Positions 1 to 10,027 of a stretch of DNA of 64,000 nucleotides are shown here, one piece after another. Numbering within the stretch: the first letter of the stretch is position 1; each line of letters starts with the position of its first letter. The DNA comes from Nonomuraea africana (GTDB taxonomy: Bacteria > Actinomycetota > Actinomycetes > Streptosporangiales > Streptosporangiaceae): assembly GCF_014873535.1 (NCBI RefSeq), contig NZ_JADBEF010000001.1, positions 2,728,001 to 2,792,000 on the forward strand, read 5' to 3'. The position numbers were made by a program, and so were the translations under genes. The notes beneath the pieces are model-generated. The model was not told where the DNA came from, did no database searches, and worked only from the letters and a program-made list of their open reading frames with translations.

Positions 1-20
1 TCATTTAGAGGTTATCAGGT

Positions 21-3000
21 TCACTCCGCGCTGTACCTCGCCGGCCCGCTTGATGACGGCTTGGGACGCGTTACCTCTCGGAACGGGATCCCCTTCTTCG
101 TCAGCCACTTCGTAATCGTCTCGGGAATGGGATTCTCGGAGATGATCTCGAATCTAGCGTTGTTCTCTCTGGCGATTTTCACCGCCTCGCCCATCTTGCC
201 CTTGAAGGATTCCATCGTTTTGGAGTCCTTCAGCACCCTGTCCCAGAACGCTCCCGATTTGGCTTCGTACCAGGTCTCGACCTCCCCCTCGAAGCGCTTG
301 CCGTCGAATTGGCGCTTGCCTACTTTGAAGTCACCCTCATGGCCGAATTTCTTCCAGAGGAATCGCTCGTACTCCGATCCGCCTTCTTGTGCGAGCTGGC
401 CTCTGGATTTGGCCACCTCTTCATTGCCCGCACTGCTGCTACTGCTGTTGCTGGAGTTTTGGGAGCTTTCCGTGCCTTCTCCAGCTGCCGCCTGCACGAT
501 ATGGCGGATGTCGTTGAGGAGACCAGACGCGCCGAGACCCGCGGTGGTGGCGCCGACGGTGACGGCACCGGCCCCCAGTGCCACGGCAGGTGCTCCGGCC
601 ACACAGCCCACGCCGGTCAGGCACGCAGCGCCCCCGCCGAAGGCGCTAGCCGCGCCCGCCATCATGGTGGCCCATCCGGCTGCCGCCTCCGCTCCGTGCG
701 CGAGGATGGAGCCAGCACTCCCGGGATCGGCACCGAAGGCAGTAGCTCCGCTCAGGTCGTCCCAGAAGTCGTGCCCGTCGATCTCGATGTTGGTGATGGG
801 GTTGCCGCCGGTGAAGGCGTAGCGGTTGGCGGTCCAGGGGTCGAGTCCGAGGCCGAGATCGGCCAGGGCACCGTTGTAGCTGTCCAGGTTGAGGAAGCGG
901 TTGAGGTTGGGGTTGTAGTCGCGGAACCCCATGTCATACATGCCGGTGGAGTTGTCCCAGCGCTTGGCATTGAAGCGGTAGGGGTTGTACTCCTCCTTGG
1001 CGGTCGGGTCGGCGGGGTCGGGTTTGTCGACGCCGGTGAAGAGTTTGTCGTCGTTGCTGCCGTAGGCGGTGTAGCCGTAGGTGGCGCGGGTGTCACCGGC
1101 GTCGGTGGTGATCTGCTCGACGTCGGTGTGGGCGTTGTAGCCGTAGTACGACGACTCCTCGCCGCCGGTGCCGGTCACCTTGACCTGGGACAGGCGTTCG
1201 CCCCACGGGCTGTACTGGAAGGACTTGGTGAGCTTGCCGGCGACCTCTTCGTCCAGGACCTCGCCGGACAGGCCGAGGTAGGAGTAGGCGGTGGTCTTGG
1301 CTGAAGCCGAGCCGTCCTTCTCTGTCTTGCTGGTGGTGCGATCCAGCGGGTCGTAGGTGTAGGTGGTCACCGTGGAGGCGCCGTCGCCGCCGAGCTTCTC
1401 GTGCCGGGTGACGTGGTCGAAGCCGTCGTAGGTGTACTTCTCCTGCACCTTGCCGCCGCCGGTGATGGTGCGCAGCCGGCCGTACGGGTCGTAGTTGTAG
1501 GTGCTGGTGGCTCCGTCGGTGACGGAGGTCATCAGGCGGTTGCGGTCGTAGGTGAAGGTGGTCTTCTTGCCGAGGACGTCTTCTTCGTAGACGTTGCTGT
1601 TGGCGTCGTGCCAGTACGTCTCGGTGCTGGCCGTCCCGCCGGAGACCGGGGTTTTGACGGTCTTGGCGATGCGGTCGCGCGGGTCGTAGGTGTAGGTGAA
1701 GTCGTGTTCGAGGTACGCGCCGGGGTTGTCGGCGTTCTGGATCTTGGTCAGGTCGCGGGAGCGGTGCAGGTTGCCCTGGTAGCCGATGGTGTGCTCGGCG
1801 ACCACCGTCTGGTTGGACTTCTTCTCGATCGAGTGCTGGAGCAGGCGGTCGAGGAAGTAGTCGTAGGTGACGGTGTTGCCGTTGGCCTTGGTCTCGGTGA
1901 GGCGTTCGGCCTTGGGGGTGTAGGTGTAGCTGGTGACCTTCGGCGCGGTGTCGGTGGCCGACTTCTTGTTGACGACCTGGTCGACCAGGTCCCGCACGTC
2001 ATACCGGTAGGTGGCGAGGGTCTTGTCGTGGGTGCGCTCGGTGACGGCGCTGTTTTCGTTGTAGGTGTAGGTGGTGGTGTTCTTCAGCACTCCGGCGAGC
2101 TTCTCCTCAACCTTGCTGATCTGGTTGAGGCCGGTGTAGGCGATGTCCCAGACGTCGATCTTCGCGGTCGGGGAGCGGTCGTCGATTTTGGTGAGATTGG
2201 CGTTGGCGTCGTAGGTGTAGGCGAAGTCCTTCTTCTCCGCGTCGGTCTCACCGCTGTTGTCGCGCACCAGCTTGACCGCGTCGGCGACCACGCTGCCGTT
2301 GGCCTCGTCGGTCAGCGTGATGGTGTGGGTGTTGCCCGCGGTGAAGGCGAACGAGCCCAGCTCGACCCAGTCGCCGGTGTTCTTGGTCTGGTCGACGATG
2401 GCGACCTGTTCGCCGCCGTCGTGCTTGATCGTGTACTTGGCGTTGGTCGCTGTCGCGCCGGCCGGGTACTTGACCTGCACCTTGTAGCTGCCGGGGGTCG
2501 GGGTGGTCAGGCCCCAGGTGAAGGAGGACTGGCCGGTTCCGGCGGGGGCGGTGGCGTAGTCGTAGCCGACGAACCCGGACGTCGCCGTGGCGGTGACGGC
2601 GGGGCCGACGATGTTCGAGGAGGAGGCGGTGCCGGTTCCGGCGAGGGTCCACGAGCCGACCGCGGTGACCTGGCCGATGTCGGAGTTGTCGCCGAGCACC
2701 ACGTCCAGTCCGAGCGGGACGCCGTCGTCGGAGTGGGTCTTGAGCTTGCCGTCGGGGTAGTAGGACCAGTCCAGGGCGCGCTGGCTGGAGCCGCCTGCGG
2801 AGGTGACGGTGCGGTTGATCTGCAGCCCAAGCGGGTTGTACTCGTAGGTGGTCTTGATGTCCCACTGATCGATGGTGGTCTTGGACCAGCCGTTGTCCCA
2901 GTAGGTCATCGAGCTGACGTTGCGGATGCTCTGCCCGTGCGAGGGCGGGGCGGAGATCTCCTTCAGCCGCGAGACCTCGTCGTAGACGTACTTCACCGAG

Positions 3001-6000
3001 TCGGGGGTGTTGTACTTGGGGTCGTCCCGATCGAAGGGGTAGATCTCCTCCATCGGACGGTTGAGCTTGTCGTACTTGGTCTCGGCGATGAAGTCGGTCG
3101 GGTCGTCAGCGGTCTCCACCCCGCGCGGGGTGACGACCTTGGTGCGGTTACCGACCTCGTCGTACTCGAACTGGGTGACCGTGTACTTGATCACACCGTC
3201 GGTCTCCGAGTGCGGGACGTGGGTTTCCTCGACAGCGCCGCGCCCGTCCAGACGGATGAGCGTCTTGTTACCGTCCTGATCGGTCTGGCCTTCGACCAGG
3301 CCGTCCAGGTCGTAGTCGGTGATGGTCTGGAAGCCCGCGGCGTCCTTGACGTGGGTGACCCGGTGGTTGCGGTCGTAAGCGTAGAAGGTCGTGAAGTCGG
3401 CCGCGTCCGCGGTGGTGTTCTTGCGCGGGTCGACGACCTTCTCCACGTTGCCGACGTTGTCGTAGGTGTAGGTGATCTTGTGCTTGTATGGCTCGGCGTT
3501 GAGGACGTCGGTCAGCTGGTAGATCTTGTCGTACACATACGAGGTGGTGAAGTCACCGGCCACGTCGGGAGTGAGGTTGCCCTTCGGTTCCGTCCGCGTC
3601 TTAAGGTTGCCAGCCAGGTCCCAGGTGTAGGTGGCCTTGCGCTCGGGGCCGCTGTCGAAGTCCTTAGGCAGGTTCGACTCGATCAACTGGTCGGCCTGGT
3701 CGTAGACTGCGGTGGCCACGGCGCCGTTGGGGGAGGTCATCTTGACGGCGTTGTCGTTGAAGTCGTAGATCGGGGCCGGGGTGACGATGTACTCGCCCTT
3801 GTCCTGGTCCTTGGGGACCTTCGACTCCAGCGGACGCTTGAACAGGTCGTAGGTCTGGGTGGTCTTCTTGCCCAGCGCGTCGGTCACCGACAGCACGTTG
3901 CCGCGCTTGTCGTACTCGGTGCTGGTGGTGTGGTCGCCTTCGGCCGGCGTCTCCACGCCGAGGGCGTCGGTGATCTTCTGCGGGTAGCCGGTTGGGTGGT
4001 AGTCGCTGAAGACGGTCGGGTTGCCGTTGGCGTCCGTCGATTTGATCAGCTGGCCGACCGGGTCGTAGTCATAGCTGGTGGTGTAGTCGCCCTCGGTGGG
4101 GGAGGCGACGCCGAGCGGGTCAGTGACCGTCTTCAGATTGCCCTTGGCGTCGTAGCCGAACTTCCACTTGCGGCCCTCCGGCGAGGTCTTCTCGACCAGA
4201 TCGGCGACATAGCCATTGAAGATGGCAGGGGCCTCGTAGCCCAGCACGGTGGGAGCGGTGCTGTTGGCGTTGGCCTCGGCGTCCTTCAGCTCCAGCGGGT
4301 AGCCGGTCTTCTGATCGAAGACCCAGGTGGCGTACGCGCGGTTGTCCTCGGTCAGCTTGACCACGTTGTGGTCAGGGTCCCAGGTGAGGGCGGTGGTCTC
4401 GTTCTTGGCGTTGAGGATTGATTCCGGCCGGCCGTAGGCGTCCAGCACGTACTTGGTGGCGTGCTGGAGCGGGTCGGTGATGGTGGCGTGGATCATGCCG
4501 CCCTGCGGGCCGTCCGGGTCGACGTAGTCGAACTTGGTCACCCCATTGAGGCGGTCGGTGAGGGTTTCGACCTTCCATAGGTCCTTCGGGTCGACCGGAG
4601 CCGTGTAGTACTTCAGCTTCGTGGCGTTGCCGCGCGGGTCCTCGATCGCGACGAGCTTGACGTTCTTGTTGCCCTGCAGGGCGTCGTAGGTGAAGCGGAA
4701 CGTCTTGGCGCCCGCGTCGCCGAAGCCGTCGACCATCTTGGCCATCAGGCCCTTGTCGGTGTAGGTGAAGGTCACCTTCCGGCCGGCGATGTCGGTGATG
4801 GATTCGACGTTGTCGATGATGTGCGGGCTGGTCAGCTTGGTGTCGCTGACCTCGGCGCCCTCATCGTTGATGTAGGTGTAGTCCTGGCCCTTCTTGTAGT
4901 AGGTCAGCCGCAGCGTCTCACGGGCTGCCGCGTCGGTGATGTACTGCAAGAACTTGGTCGGCTTGTTGTTGGACTTACGCCGCTCGTAGGTGAACGACAT
5001 GGTGTTGCCGTTCTTGTCCACGATCGCGGACTGGAAGCCCTCCTCATCGAAGACGAACTGGGTCCGGTCCGGCTTGGTGAACACCCACTGCCGCGTCGGG
5101 TCCTCGGAGTAGCGGGCCGGGTCGGCCGCGTCGGCCACCCGCTGCAGGTACAGGTGCACGCCTCGGGGGTGCTTGTAGTCGCAGGTGGTCGGGCGGCAGT
5201 CACTGACGTCGAGTCCGTGGGTGTCCAGCGTCCACACGTGGGTGGTGCCGTCACCGTCGATCAGCCGGACCTGCTGGGGCCAGAACCGGTGGCCGCCTGG
5301 CGGGTGGAACTTCAGCTGCGAGCCCAGCTTCTGCAAGGTCGAGGTCTGCAGGCTCCAGCCGTAGCCGAGCGAGGCGGTGGATGTGTCCAGGCTGTTGTAG
5401 GTCATCCGGACGAACGTCTGCACCCCGCGGGAGGGGTTGGTGAAGGCGTTGTAGTTCCACACCACGTTGCCCGCGTACGGGTTGACCAGCGCGGTGGATC
5501 CGGCGCCGGTGTTCTTGCCGGTGTAGGCGTAGAACTTCTCCGCCCCCAGCAGGTCGCTGGTGGGGGAGTCGATGCGGATCTGCTGCGGCAGCTCCGGCAG
5601 GTGGTGGGTGGCCGACTTCCAGTTGTTGGTGAGGGTGTCCTGCACGTCCCAGACCAGCTGCATGCCTTCGGCCTTGTTCGTGCCGTCCCCGCTCACCGCC
5701 GGCGCCTTGACGTCCGCGTCCACCTGGACGGAGGCTCCCGGCGGCAGGTCGTAGGGCAGCGCCGTCTTCAGCTGACTGTCCGGGGTGGACACCTCCGTGC
5801 CGTCGGGCAGCTTCCAGTGGTAGGACACCGCGGTCGAGGCGGCCGGCCAGGTCTCGTTGGTGGTGTTGGTGACCATCACCGAGATCTGCTGGGCGGAGGT
5901 GGTGTCCATCCGCTCCGGGGTGCCGGGCGCGTAGAACGAGCGCACCGCTGCCGGATCGACGTAGGTGACCCGCAGCTTGGGCCGCAGCAGGCTCTCCTCA

Positions 6001-8486
6001 CCTTCGGAGGCGAGGAAGGAGAGCGACTGCTTGGCCGTACCCGCCTCATTGGCGACCTTGACCAGCACGCCGTGGTTGGAGGCCGGGGTGGCGGTCCAGG
6101 CCTTGGCGGCATCGGTGACCGTCCACCTGCGCCAGCCGGGCTGGCCGGCCATTCCGGAGACGCTGCCGAGCACGGCCGGGTCGAAGTCGCCTCCCGGGCT
6201 GGTCCACGGGCTGTTCCACGTGGCGCTCTCGTCGAACGCCTTGGTCAGCTTGTGGACGTCGAAGCCGGCCCCCGATCCGCTGCCGGTGGTCTGCCACAGG
6301 GACAGCGACGCCTGGCTGACCTGCGCGTCGGCGGGAATCTGGGTGGCATAGTCGTCGAATTTGACCACGGCGCGGGTGTTGCCCTGCGCGGTGGCGGTGT
6401 TGGCCGCCCGGATCCACTTCGCCCCGGACAGCTGGTCGTGGCCGGTCGTGGGTTCGCCGGAGGCTAGGGTGGTGTCGGCGCTGCCGGTCAGCACCTTGGA
6501 GATCATGCCGGGCTTGGGCAGCGGCACCCGCAGCCGCTGCGACGGCACGGCCTGGCCGTTCTTGAGCACCGCCTCGACCCAGTAGGTGGCCTCGTGGATG
6601 TACCAGTCGGAGGCCGCATCGGAAGGGTCGGCGCCGCTGCTGGTGTCCACATACGCCGTGGTCCCGGGTTGCAACGCCGCTACCAGCGTGTCCACGCTGC
6701 GCCTGGTGGTGCTGGTGTCGTAGCAGCCCGAGGGGCAGATGCGGTGCAGCCGGTATTCCGCCAGATCATCGGATGCGTCGGCGGGGGTGGGATCGGTGTA
6801 GGCCGTCCATTCCAGCGACGCGCCCAGCGCAGTGGTGGTGGTGACCGGCTTCAGGCTCACCGACGGCTTGCCGAAGGTGACGACCAGCCGGGGGAAGGTC
6901 GTACCGTCACCGATCATGCCTTCGCCGCCGAAGACGTCCTCGCTGGCGTGATAGGCCACACCGGCGACCGGGGCGGTCTTGGCCTCGTTGGCGGCCTTCA
7001 GCATGATGCCGTGCATCGGCGCCTCGACCGTGGCGTACCAGGCGTTGACCATGCCGGTGACATCGAAGGAATGCCAGCGCGACACCTCGCCCGCGTTACG
7101 GATCACCGAGGAGGCCACGGTGGAGGAGAAGGTCGGCTGCCGGTTCCACGTCGTGGACCCGATGTTGGTCACCCAGTCGGAGGTGATCTCTCGAGCCTCG
7201 ATCGTCACCGGCGCGGCATCGCCCAGTGACTGGTCGAAGTACATCTGCAACTGCGCCTGGTCGATGCGTGTGCCGATCGGCAGCACGTCGGCGTCCGGCG
7301 GGTTGAAGTACATCAGCGAGCGCTTCACGCCGCTGGCCGACTTGCCGACCGGCAGCATCCACGAGGAGACGAAGTTGCCGGTGGCCGCGCCGGCGTCAAC
7401 GTAGGTGTCCTGGGTCGGATTCGCCCAGTCCGGCAGGTTGATCGTCGGGTCGATCACCACCGGCCACTTGCGCTCCGGGGCGGCGAGCCACGCCGCGTCC
7501 GGGGTGAGCGTGATCGTCGCCTCGCTGCCCTGTTGCGTCACCGCCTGGGTGACCGCGTCGGAGTAGCGCTTGCCGTACGGCGAGGCTGCATCCACCTCGG
7601 AATCGATCATGAACGGTTTCGGCACGGTGAAAGCCGGGGTGCCGTCGTCGCCGTTGAACGCGATCGAGCCGTCGGCGTTCTGCTGAGCGCTCACCCCGCC
7701 GGTCTTGACGGTGAACGAGTACGCCGTGCCGGAGGCGGGCGGCTTGGACAGCACGAGGTATTCCTTCACCCCGCTCGGGGTGACCGTGTACACCAGGTCG
7801 GTGCCATCCCACACGCCCGGATAGGTGACGGTCGAACCCTTCACCACCGGGGCGACCTGCTTGGCATCGCCGGCCACGCCGAAGGTCAGCTGCCGCTCAC
7901 CGAGCTTGATCTTGGCGAGCTTGTCGGTCTTGTCGCCGAACCGGGTGGAGAAGCCGGCCTTGTCATTGCCCTGGACGAACCCGTCCTCCGCCACGGCCTC
8001 GATGCGGGTGTCGACGTCCTGCCACCTGCCGTCGGCGTCCTTGTAGTGCACCGGCCGGGTGGACAACTCCAGCTGAGAACGGCCGTCCTCCAACTGGTAG
8101 ACCTTGCCGAACAGCGACCGCTTACCGGCCTCCTCCTTCACCCGCTTGCCCGGCGGCTGCTTGGCCGCCGAAGCAGGCGCGGCGGCCCGGCTGCCGGGCA
8201 GGGTGATCTGCTGCCCGCTGGGGCGGATCTCGCCCTTCGGATCCTCGGTGAACAGGCCGGCGATGCCGCCGCTCACCCAAGAGGCCAGCTGCGACACGAA
8301 TCCTGCCTCGTGGGGGGCGACAGGAGTCTGTGCTTGGGCCGGGATAGCGGGCGCCGTCGTGATCAGCAGGACCGGAGTCAGAGTCAGGACGGTAGCTCGG
8401 CGCAGCCGTCGGCCGGTCAGCCAGGGAAGACGGGGGTGGGATGCTCGGCGGTCATGGTCGGTACGGGTGGGGGGTAAAAGGCGCAC
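21..8486 (-). CDS. Secreted Rhs/YD-repeat polymorphic toxin with nuclease-like C-terminus
   Basis: A huge exported Rhs protein of about 2,820 aa. The frame is open from 8561, but the GTG at 8486 follows a GAGCGGAG ribosome-binding site and leaves a signal peptide (twin-Arg/hydrophobic core ending near AQAQ). Order: signal peptide, two DNRLRE-type stalk domains (about residues 370-560 and 690-860), long YD repeats, an embedded golvesin C-terminal-like beta domain (about 1970-2105), more YD repeats, the Rhs core (YRFNAKRWD ... GFRDYNPNLNRFLN, about 2520-2600), a Gly/Ala-rich hydrophobic stretch, then a roughly 100-aa tip. The tip has FDG, a charged strand and EAKSG, resembling a PD-(D/E)XK restriction-endonuclease-fold toxin. 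By family precedent the Rhs shell encapsulates the toxin for interbacterial delivery. Toxin chemistry is inferred; an immunity gene would lie left of position 21. Confidence 0.9.
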   Translation of the reverse strand: MRLLPPTRTDHDRRASHPRLPWLTGRRLRRATVLTLTPVLLITTAPAIPAQAQTPVAPHEAGFVSQLASWVSGGIAGLFTEDPKGEIRPSGQQITLPGSRAAAPASAAKQPPGKRVKEEAGKRSLFGKVYQLEDGRSQLELSTRPVHYKDADGRWQDVDTRIEAVAEDGFVQGNDKAGFSTRFGDKTDKLAKIKLGERQLTFGVAGDAKQVAPVVKGSTVTYPGVWDGTDLVYTVTPSGVKEYLVLSKPPASGTAYSFTVKTGGVSAQQNADGSIAFNGDDGTPAFTVPKPFMIDSEVDAASPYGKRYSDAVTQAVTQQGSEATITLTPDAAWLAAPERKWPVVIDPTINLPDWANPTQDTYVDAGAATGNFVSSWMLPVGKSASGVKRSLMYFNPPDADVLPIGTRIDQAQLQMYFDQSLGDAAPVTIEAREITSDWVTNIGSTTWNRQPTFSSTVASSVIRNAGEVSRWHSFDVTGMVNAWYATVEAPMHGIMLKAANEAKTAPVAGVAYHASEDVFGGEGMIGDGTTFPRLVVTFGKPSVSLKPVTTTTALGASLEWTAYTDPTPADASDDLAEYRLHRICPSGCYDTSTTRRSVDTLVAALQPGTTAYVDTSSGADPSDAASDWYIHEATYWVEAVLKNGQAVPSQRLRVPLPKPGMISKVLTGSADTTLASGEPTTGHDQLSGAKWIRAANTATAQGNTRAVVKFDDYATQIPADAQVSQASLSLWQTTGSGSGAGFDVHKLTKAFDESATWNSPWTSPGGDFDPAVLGSVSGMAGQPGWRRWTVTDAAKAWTATPASNHGVLVKVANEAGTAKQSLSFLASEGEESLLRPKLRVTYVDPAAVRSFYAPGTPERMDTTSAQQISVMVTNTTNETWPAASTAVSYHWKLPDGTEVSTPDSQLKTALPYDLPPGASVQVDADVKAPAVSGDGTNKAEGMQLVWDVQDTLTNNWKSATHHLPELPQQIRIDSPTSDLLGAEKFYAYTGKNTGAGSTALVNPYAGNVVWNYNAFTNPSRGVQTFVRMTYNSLDTSTASLGYGWSLQTSTLQKLGSQLKFHPPGGHRFWPQQVRLIDGDGTTHVWTLDTHGLDVSDCRPTTCDYKHPRGVHLYLQRVADAADPARYSEDPTRQWVFTKPDRTQFVFDEEGFQSAIVDKNGNTMSFTYERRKSNNKPTKFLQYITDAAARETLRLTYYKKGQDYTYINDEGAEVSDTKLTSPHIIDNVESITDIAGRKVTFTYTDKGLMAKMVDGFGDAGAKTFRFTYDALQGNKNVKLVAIEDPRGNATKLKYYTAPVDPKDLWKVETLTDRLNGVTKFDYVDPDGPQGGMIHATITDPLQHATKYVLDAYGRPESILNAKNETTALTWDPDHNVVKLTEDNRAYATWVFDQKTGYPLELKDAEANANSTAPTVLGYEAPAIFNGYVADLVEKTSPEGRKWKFGYDAKGNLKTVTDPLGVASPTEGDYTTSYDYDPVGQLIKSTDANGNPTVFSDYHPTGYPQKITDALGVETPAEGDHTTSTEYDKRGNVLSVTDALGKKTTQTYDLFKRPLESKVPKDQDKGEYIVTPAPIYDFNDNAVKMTSPNGAVATAVYDQADQLIESNLPKDFDSGPERKATYTWDLAGNLKTRTEPKGNLTPDVAGDFTTSYVYDKIYQLTDVLNAEPYKHKITYTYDNVGNVEKVVDPRKNTTADAADFTTFYAYDRNHRVTHVKDAAGFQTITDYDLDGLVEGQTDQDGNKTLIRLDGRGAVEETHVPHSETDGVIKYTVTQFEYDEVGNRTKVVTPRGVETADDPTDFIAETKYDKLNRPMEEIYPFDRDDPKYNTPDSVKYVYDEVSRLKEISAPPSHGQSIRNVSSMTYWDNGWSKTTIDQWDIKTTYEYNPLGLQINRTVTSAGGSSQRALDWSYYPDGKLKTHSDDGVPLGLDVVLGDNSDIGQVTAVGSWTLAGTGTASSSNIVGPAVTATATSGFVGYDYATAPAGTGQSSFTWGLTTPTPGSYKVQVKYPAGATATNAKYTIKHDGGEQVAIVDQTKNTGDWVELGSFAFTAGNTHTITLTDEANGSVVADAVKLVRDNSGETDAEKKDFAYTYDANANLTKIDDRSPTAKIDVWDIAYTGLNQISKVEEKLAGVLKNTTTYTYNENSAVTERTHDKTLATYRYDVRDLVDQVVNKKSATDTAPKVTSYTYTPKAERLTETKANGNTVTYDYFLDRLLQHSIEKKSNQTVVAEHTIGYQGNLHRSRDLTKIQNADNPGAYLEHDFTYTYDPRDRIAKTVKTPVSGGTASTETYWHDANSNVYEEDVLGKKTTFTYDRNRLMTSVTDGATSTYNYDPYGRLRTITGGGKVQEKYTYDGFDHVTRHEKLGGDGASTVTTYTYDPLDRTTSKTEKDGSASAKTTAYSYLGLSGEVLDEEVAGKLTKSFQYSPWGERLSQVKVTGTGGEESSYYGYNAHTDVEQITTDAGDTRATYGYTAYGSNDDKLFTGVDKPDPADPTAKEEYNPYRFNAKRWDNSTGMYDMGFRDYNPNLNRFLNLDSYNGALADLGLGLDPWTANRYAFTGGNPITNIEIDGHDFWDDLSGATAFGADPGSAGSILAHGAEAAAGWATMMAGAASAFGGGAACLTGVGCVAGAPAVALGAGAVTVGATTAGLGASGLLNDIRHIVQAAAGEGTESSQNSSNSSSSSAGNEEVAKSRGQLAQEGGSEYERFLWKKFGHEGDFKVGKRQFDGKRFEGEVETWYEAKSGAFWDRVLKDSKTMESFKGKMGEAVKIARENNARFEIISENPIPETITKWLTKKGIPFREVTRPKPSSSGPARYSAE

Positions 8487-8561
8487 GGAACTCCGCTCAC
8501 GAAGGGATAAAGGGGATGTAAAAGCGTCCTGATCAAGCCAGAAAAGCGCACATTCGGTCAA

Positions 8562-8929
8562 GATCTACGCATCGTGATCATCCACTCCATGCGAACGTGT
8601 GTTCAACTCTCGAAAAGCGGTATCCACAAGGGGGAATCGCCCTTACCGGACATGCGGGACGACATGTGGTCAACCATGACTGTCTGTAAACATCCCAGGT
8701 CGCGACGAATCTATCGAGATCAAAACGTGATCGAGACTCACAGCCAACGTGCAGCAAAATGAGCGGAGCTTCGGGTGTGACCAGGCATTTTGAGGGGTAG
8801 AGCGCGCGATCTCTTAAACCTCAGGGGTCCTCCTGGCCCACGACTCACGACCGCGCACTGCCGTCAGACAACCGGGCCAGCGTTGAACACCCACCAAGCC
8901 GCCGTGGAGGTGACCGGTGGTCGTCGACT
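8562..8929. other. Intergenic region upstream of the Rhs gene
   Basis: AT-richer than its surroundings, especially 8575-8760, as expected for the promoter/leader of the large Rhs gene that reads away to the left. Short open frames here show no recognisable protein pattern. No convincing -10/-35 pair or terminator hairpin could be assigned. Confidence 0.4.
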
Positions 8930-9062
8930 GGCAGGGTGCCGCAGTAGCGGGCCGGGCGGCCGGTGCGGGCCTGGGCGATCGGCTTACTGCACACCGGGCA
9001 GGACACCGGCGCCGACGTCGGAGCCAGGGCCGTGTTCGCCTTCTGGCCAGGTGAGAGACGGG
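8930..9062 (-). pseudogene. Remnant encoding a CxxC...GRPxRYC zinc motif
   Basis: In a frame offset from the end of the neighbouring gene, the minus strand reads SCPVCSKPIAQARTGRPARY followed by CG. This is the start of the CPxC-x(n)-GRP-x-RYCSxxCR zinc-binding pattern common in small actinobacterial mobile-element proteins. The pattern is lost after RYCG, with no ACRQRAYR tail, so it looks like a truncated gene fragment overlapping the 3' end of the pRiA4b-like gene. A second copy of the same type of motif lies near 15.1 kb. Chance similarity cannot be ruled out. Confidence 0.35.
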
Positions 9063-9718
9063 GGTGATGACGGGGCCGGCGAGGCCTTCGCCGCCGCGGC
9101 GGCCGCCTTTTCCTTCGCTGCTTTCTCCTTGGCCTCCTGCTTGGCCCTGGCGGCGACCTGCTTGGCCCACAGCTTGGCCAACCCGCGCAGGCCGGTGTTG
9201 ACCTCGGCTCGATCCCACTTGGCCGGGTCCCACCGGGTGGTGCCGAAGACGTGCTTGGCCACCTGGTACTTCCAGCCCTTGCGGTGGCGCAGGGCCCGCA
9301 TGTGCTCTTCGTAGCCTTCCGGGCCGCCGCTGTCTTCCGGCGGGCAGGCGCGGCCGCCGCCGCTGCAGCGCGGGTAGGTGGTGTTCCTGGCCGCCCGGTG
9401 GACCTTCTCTACCTCGACGTCGTGGTCCCAGCAGTCGCCGAAGTCGTAGCGGTAACCGAGCCAGTCCCCTGCCCGGGGGATCAGGGCGGCCAGCGTCACC
9501 TTCGTCTCGTCGCGGGCGTTGTCGCCGTACTCGGCATCGCCCTTGCCGAACAGGTGCAGGTGCTGTTGCTCCCAGCCCATCGCGACCTGGATCACCTCGT
9601 GCAGCTGGTCCAGGGTCGCCGTCGACGGCACGTGGACGCGCCGCCACACCGGCGGGTGAACCTCGCGCAGGGTGACCTTGATCTGGTGAACGGTGCTCGC
9701 AGTGCCCACGGCGGTCAC
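8984..9718 (-). CDS. pRiA4b ORF-3-like protein
   Basis: 244-aa protein whose first about 170 residues match the plasmid pRiA4b ORF-3 / IS1096 TnpR-like family: IKVTLREVHPPVWRRVHVPS, LHEVIQVAMGWEQQHLHLF, YRYDFGDCWDHDVEVEKV and PPEDSGG-EGYEEHM. Family members are often carried on plasmids and insertion sequences; no enzymatic role is established. The C-terminus is a Lys/Ala/Glu coiled tail followed by a Pro/Ser-rich end, which may be a frameshifted or replaced terminus because the next frame encodes a zinc motif across the stop codon. No obvious operon partner; the gene to its right is on the same strand more than 100 bp away. Confidence 0.85.
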   Translation of the reverse strand: MTAVGTASTVHQIKVTLREVHPPVWRRVHVPSTATLDQLHEVIQVAMGWEQQHLHLFGKGDAEYGDNARDETKVTLAALIPRAGDWLGYRYDFGDCWDHDVEVEKVHRAARNTTYPRCSGGGRACPPEDSGGPEGYEEHMRALRHRKGWKYQVAKHVFGTTRWDPAKWDRAEVNTGLRGLAKLWAKQVAARAKQEAKEKAAKEKAAAAAAKASPAPSSPPSLTWPEGEHGPGSDVGAGVLPGVQ

Positions 9719-9834
9719 CGTATCGACGTGATCATCACGGAGTCAGCTGATCGCGGGCCTATCAGGCATGCGGAACGAAATTGCGTCGCGTGTCGGCGGA
9801 CCACCGCAGTGGTCCGCAGTCACACGTCGGCGCC

Positions 9835-10020
9835 CTACTCGTCCTCCCCTGCGCCCTTGCCGAGCAATCGGGGCACCGTCCCCAAGGTGATCGCCCCGGC
9901 TGTACCGGCGCTGAGGAGCGCGGCAGGCCAGTCCGCGGCGGTGGCCAGGACAAGCGCGCAGGTGATCGCGGCCATCACCACGGTGGCCAGCAGGGTGAGC
10001 AGCGCGGCAAAAGAGAACAT
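9835..10020 (-). CDS. Small two-helix membrane protein
   Basis: 61-aa protein starting MFSFAALLTLLATVVMAAIT, with two predicted transmembrane helices (about residues 2-24 and 27-50) and a charged C-terminal tail (GKGAGEDE). The ATG at 10020 is preceded by AAGGATGAG, a good ribosome-binding site. It lies 7 bp downstream of the stop of the next minus-strand gene, suggesting translational coupling. No family was recognised; the codon bias and ribosome-binding site support it being real. Confidence 0.6.
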   Translation of the reverse strand: MFSFAALLTLLATVVMAAITCALVLATAADWPAALLSAGTAGAITLGTVPRLLGKGAGEDE

Positions 10021-10027
10021 CTGATTC

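Noticed and set aside
1401..4421. Very long open frames opposite the Rhs gene (also 4821-6467 and 7533-8477)
   Set aside because: They mirror the codon pattern of the minus-strand Rhs gene, are dominated by Val/Gly/Asp runs and contain no recognisable domain. They are antisense shadows typical of high-GC coding DNA.
8574..8762. 62-aa plus-strand frame upstream of Rhs
   Set aside because: No ribosome-binding site, low-GC promoter-like composition and no protein pattern.
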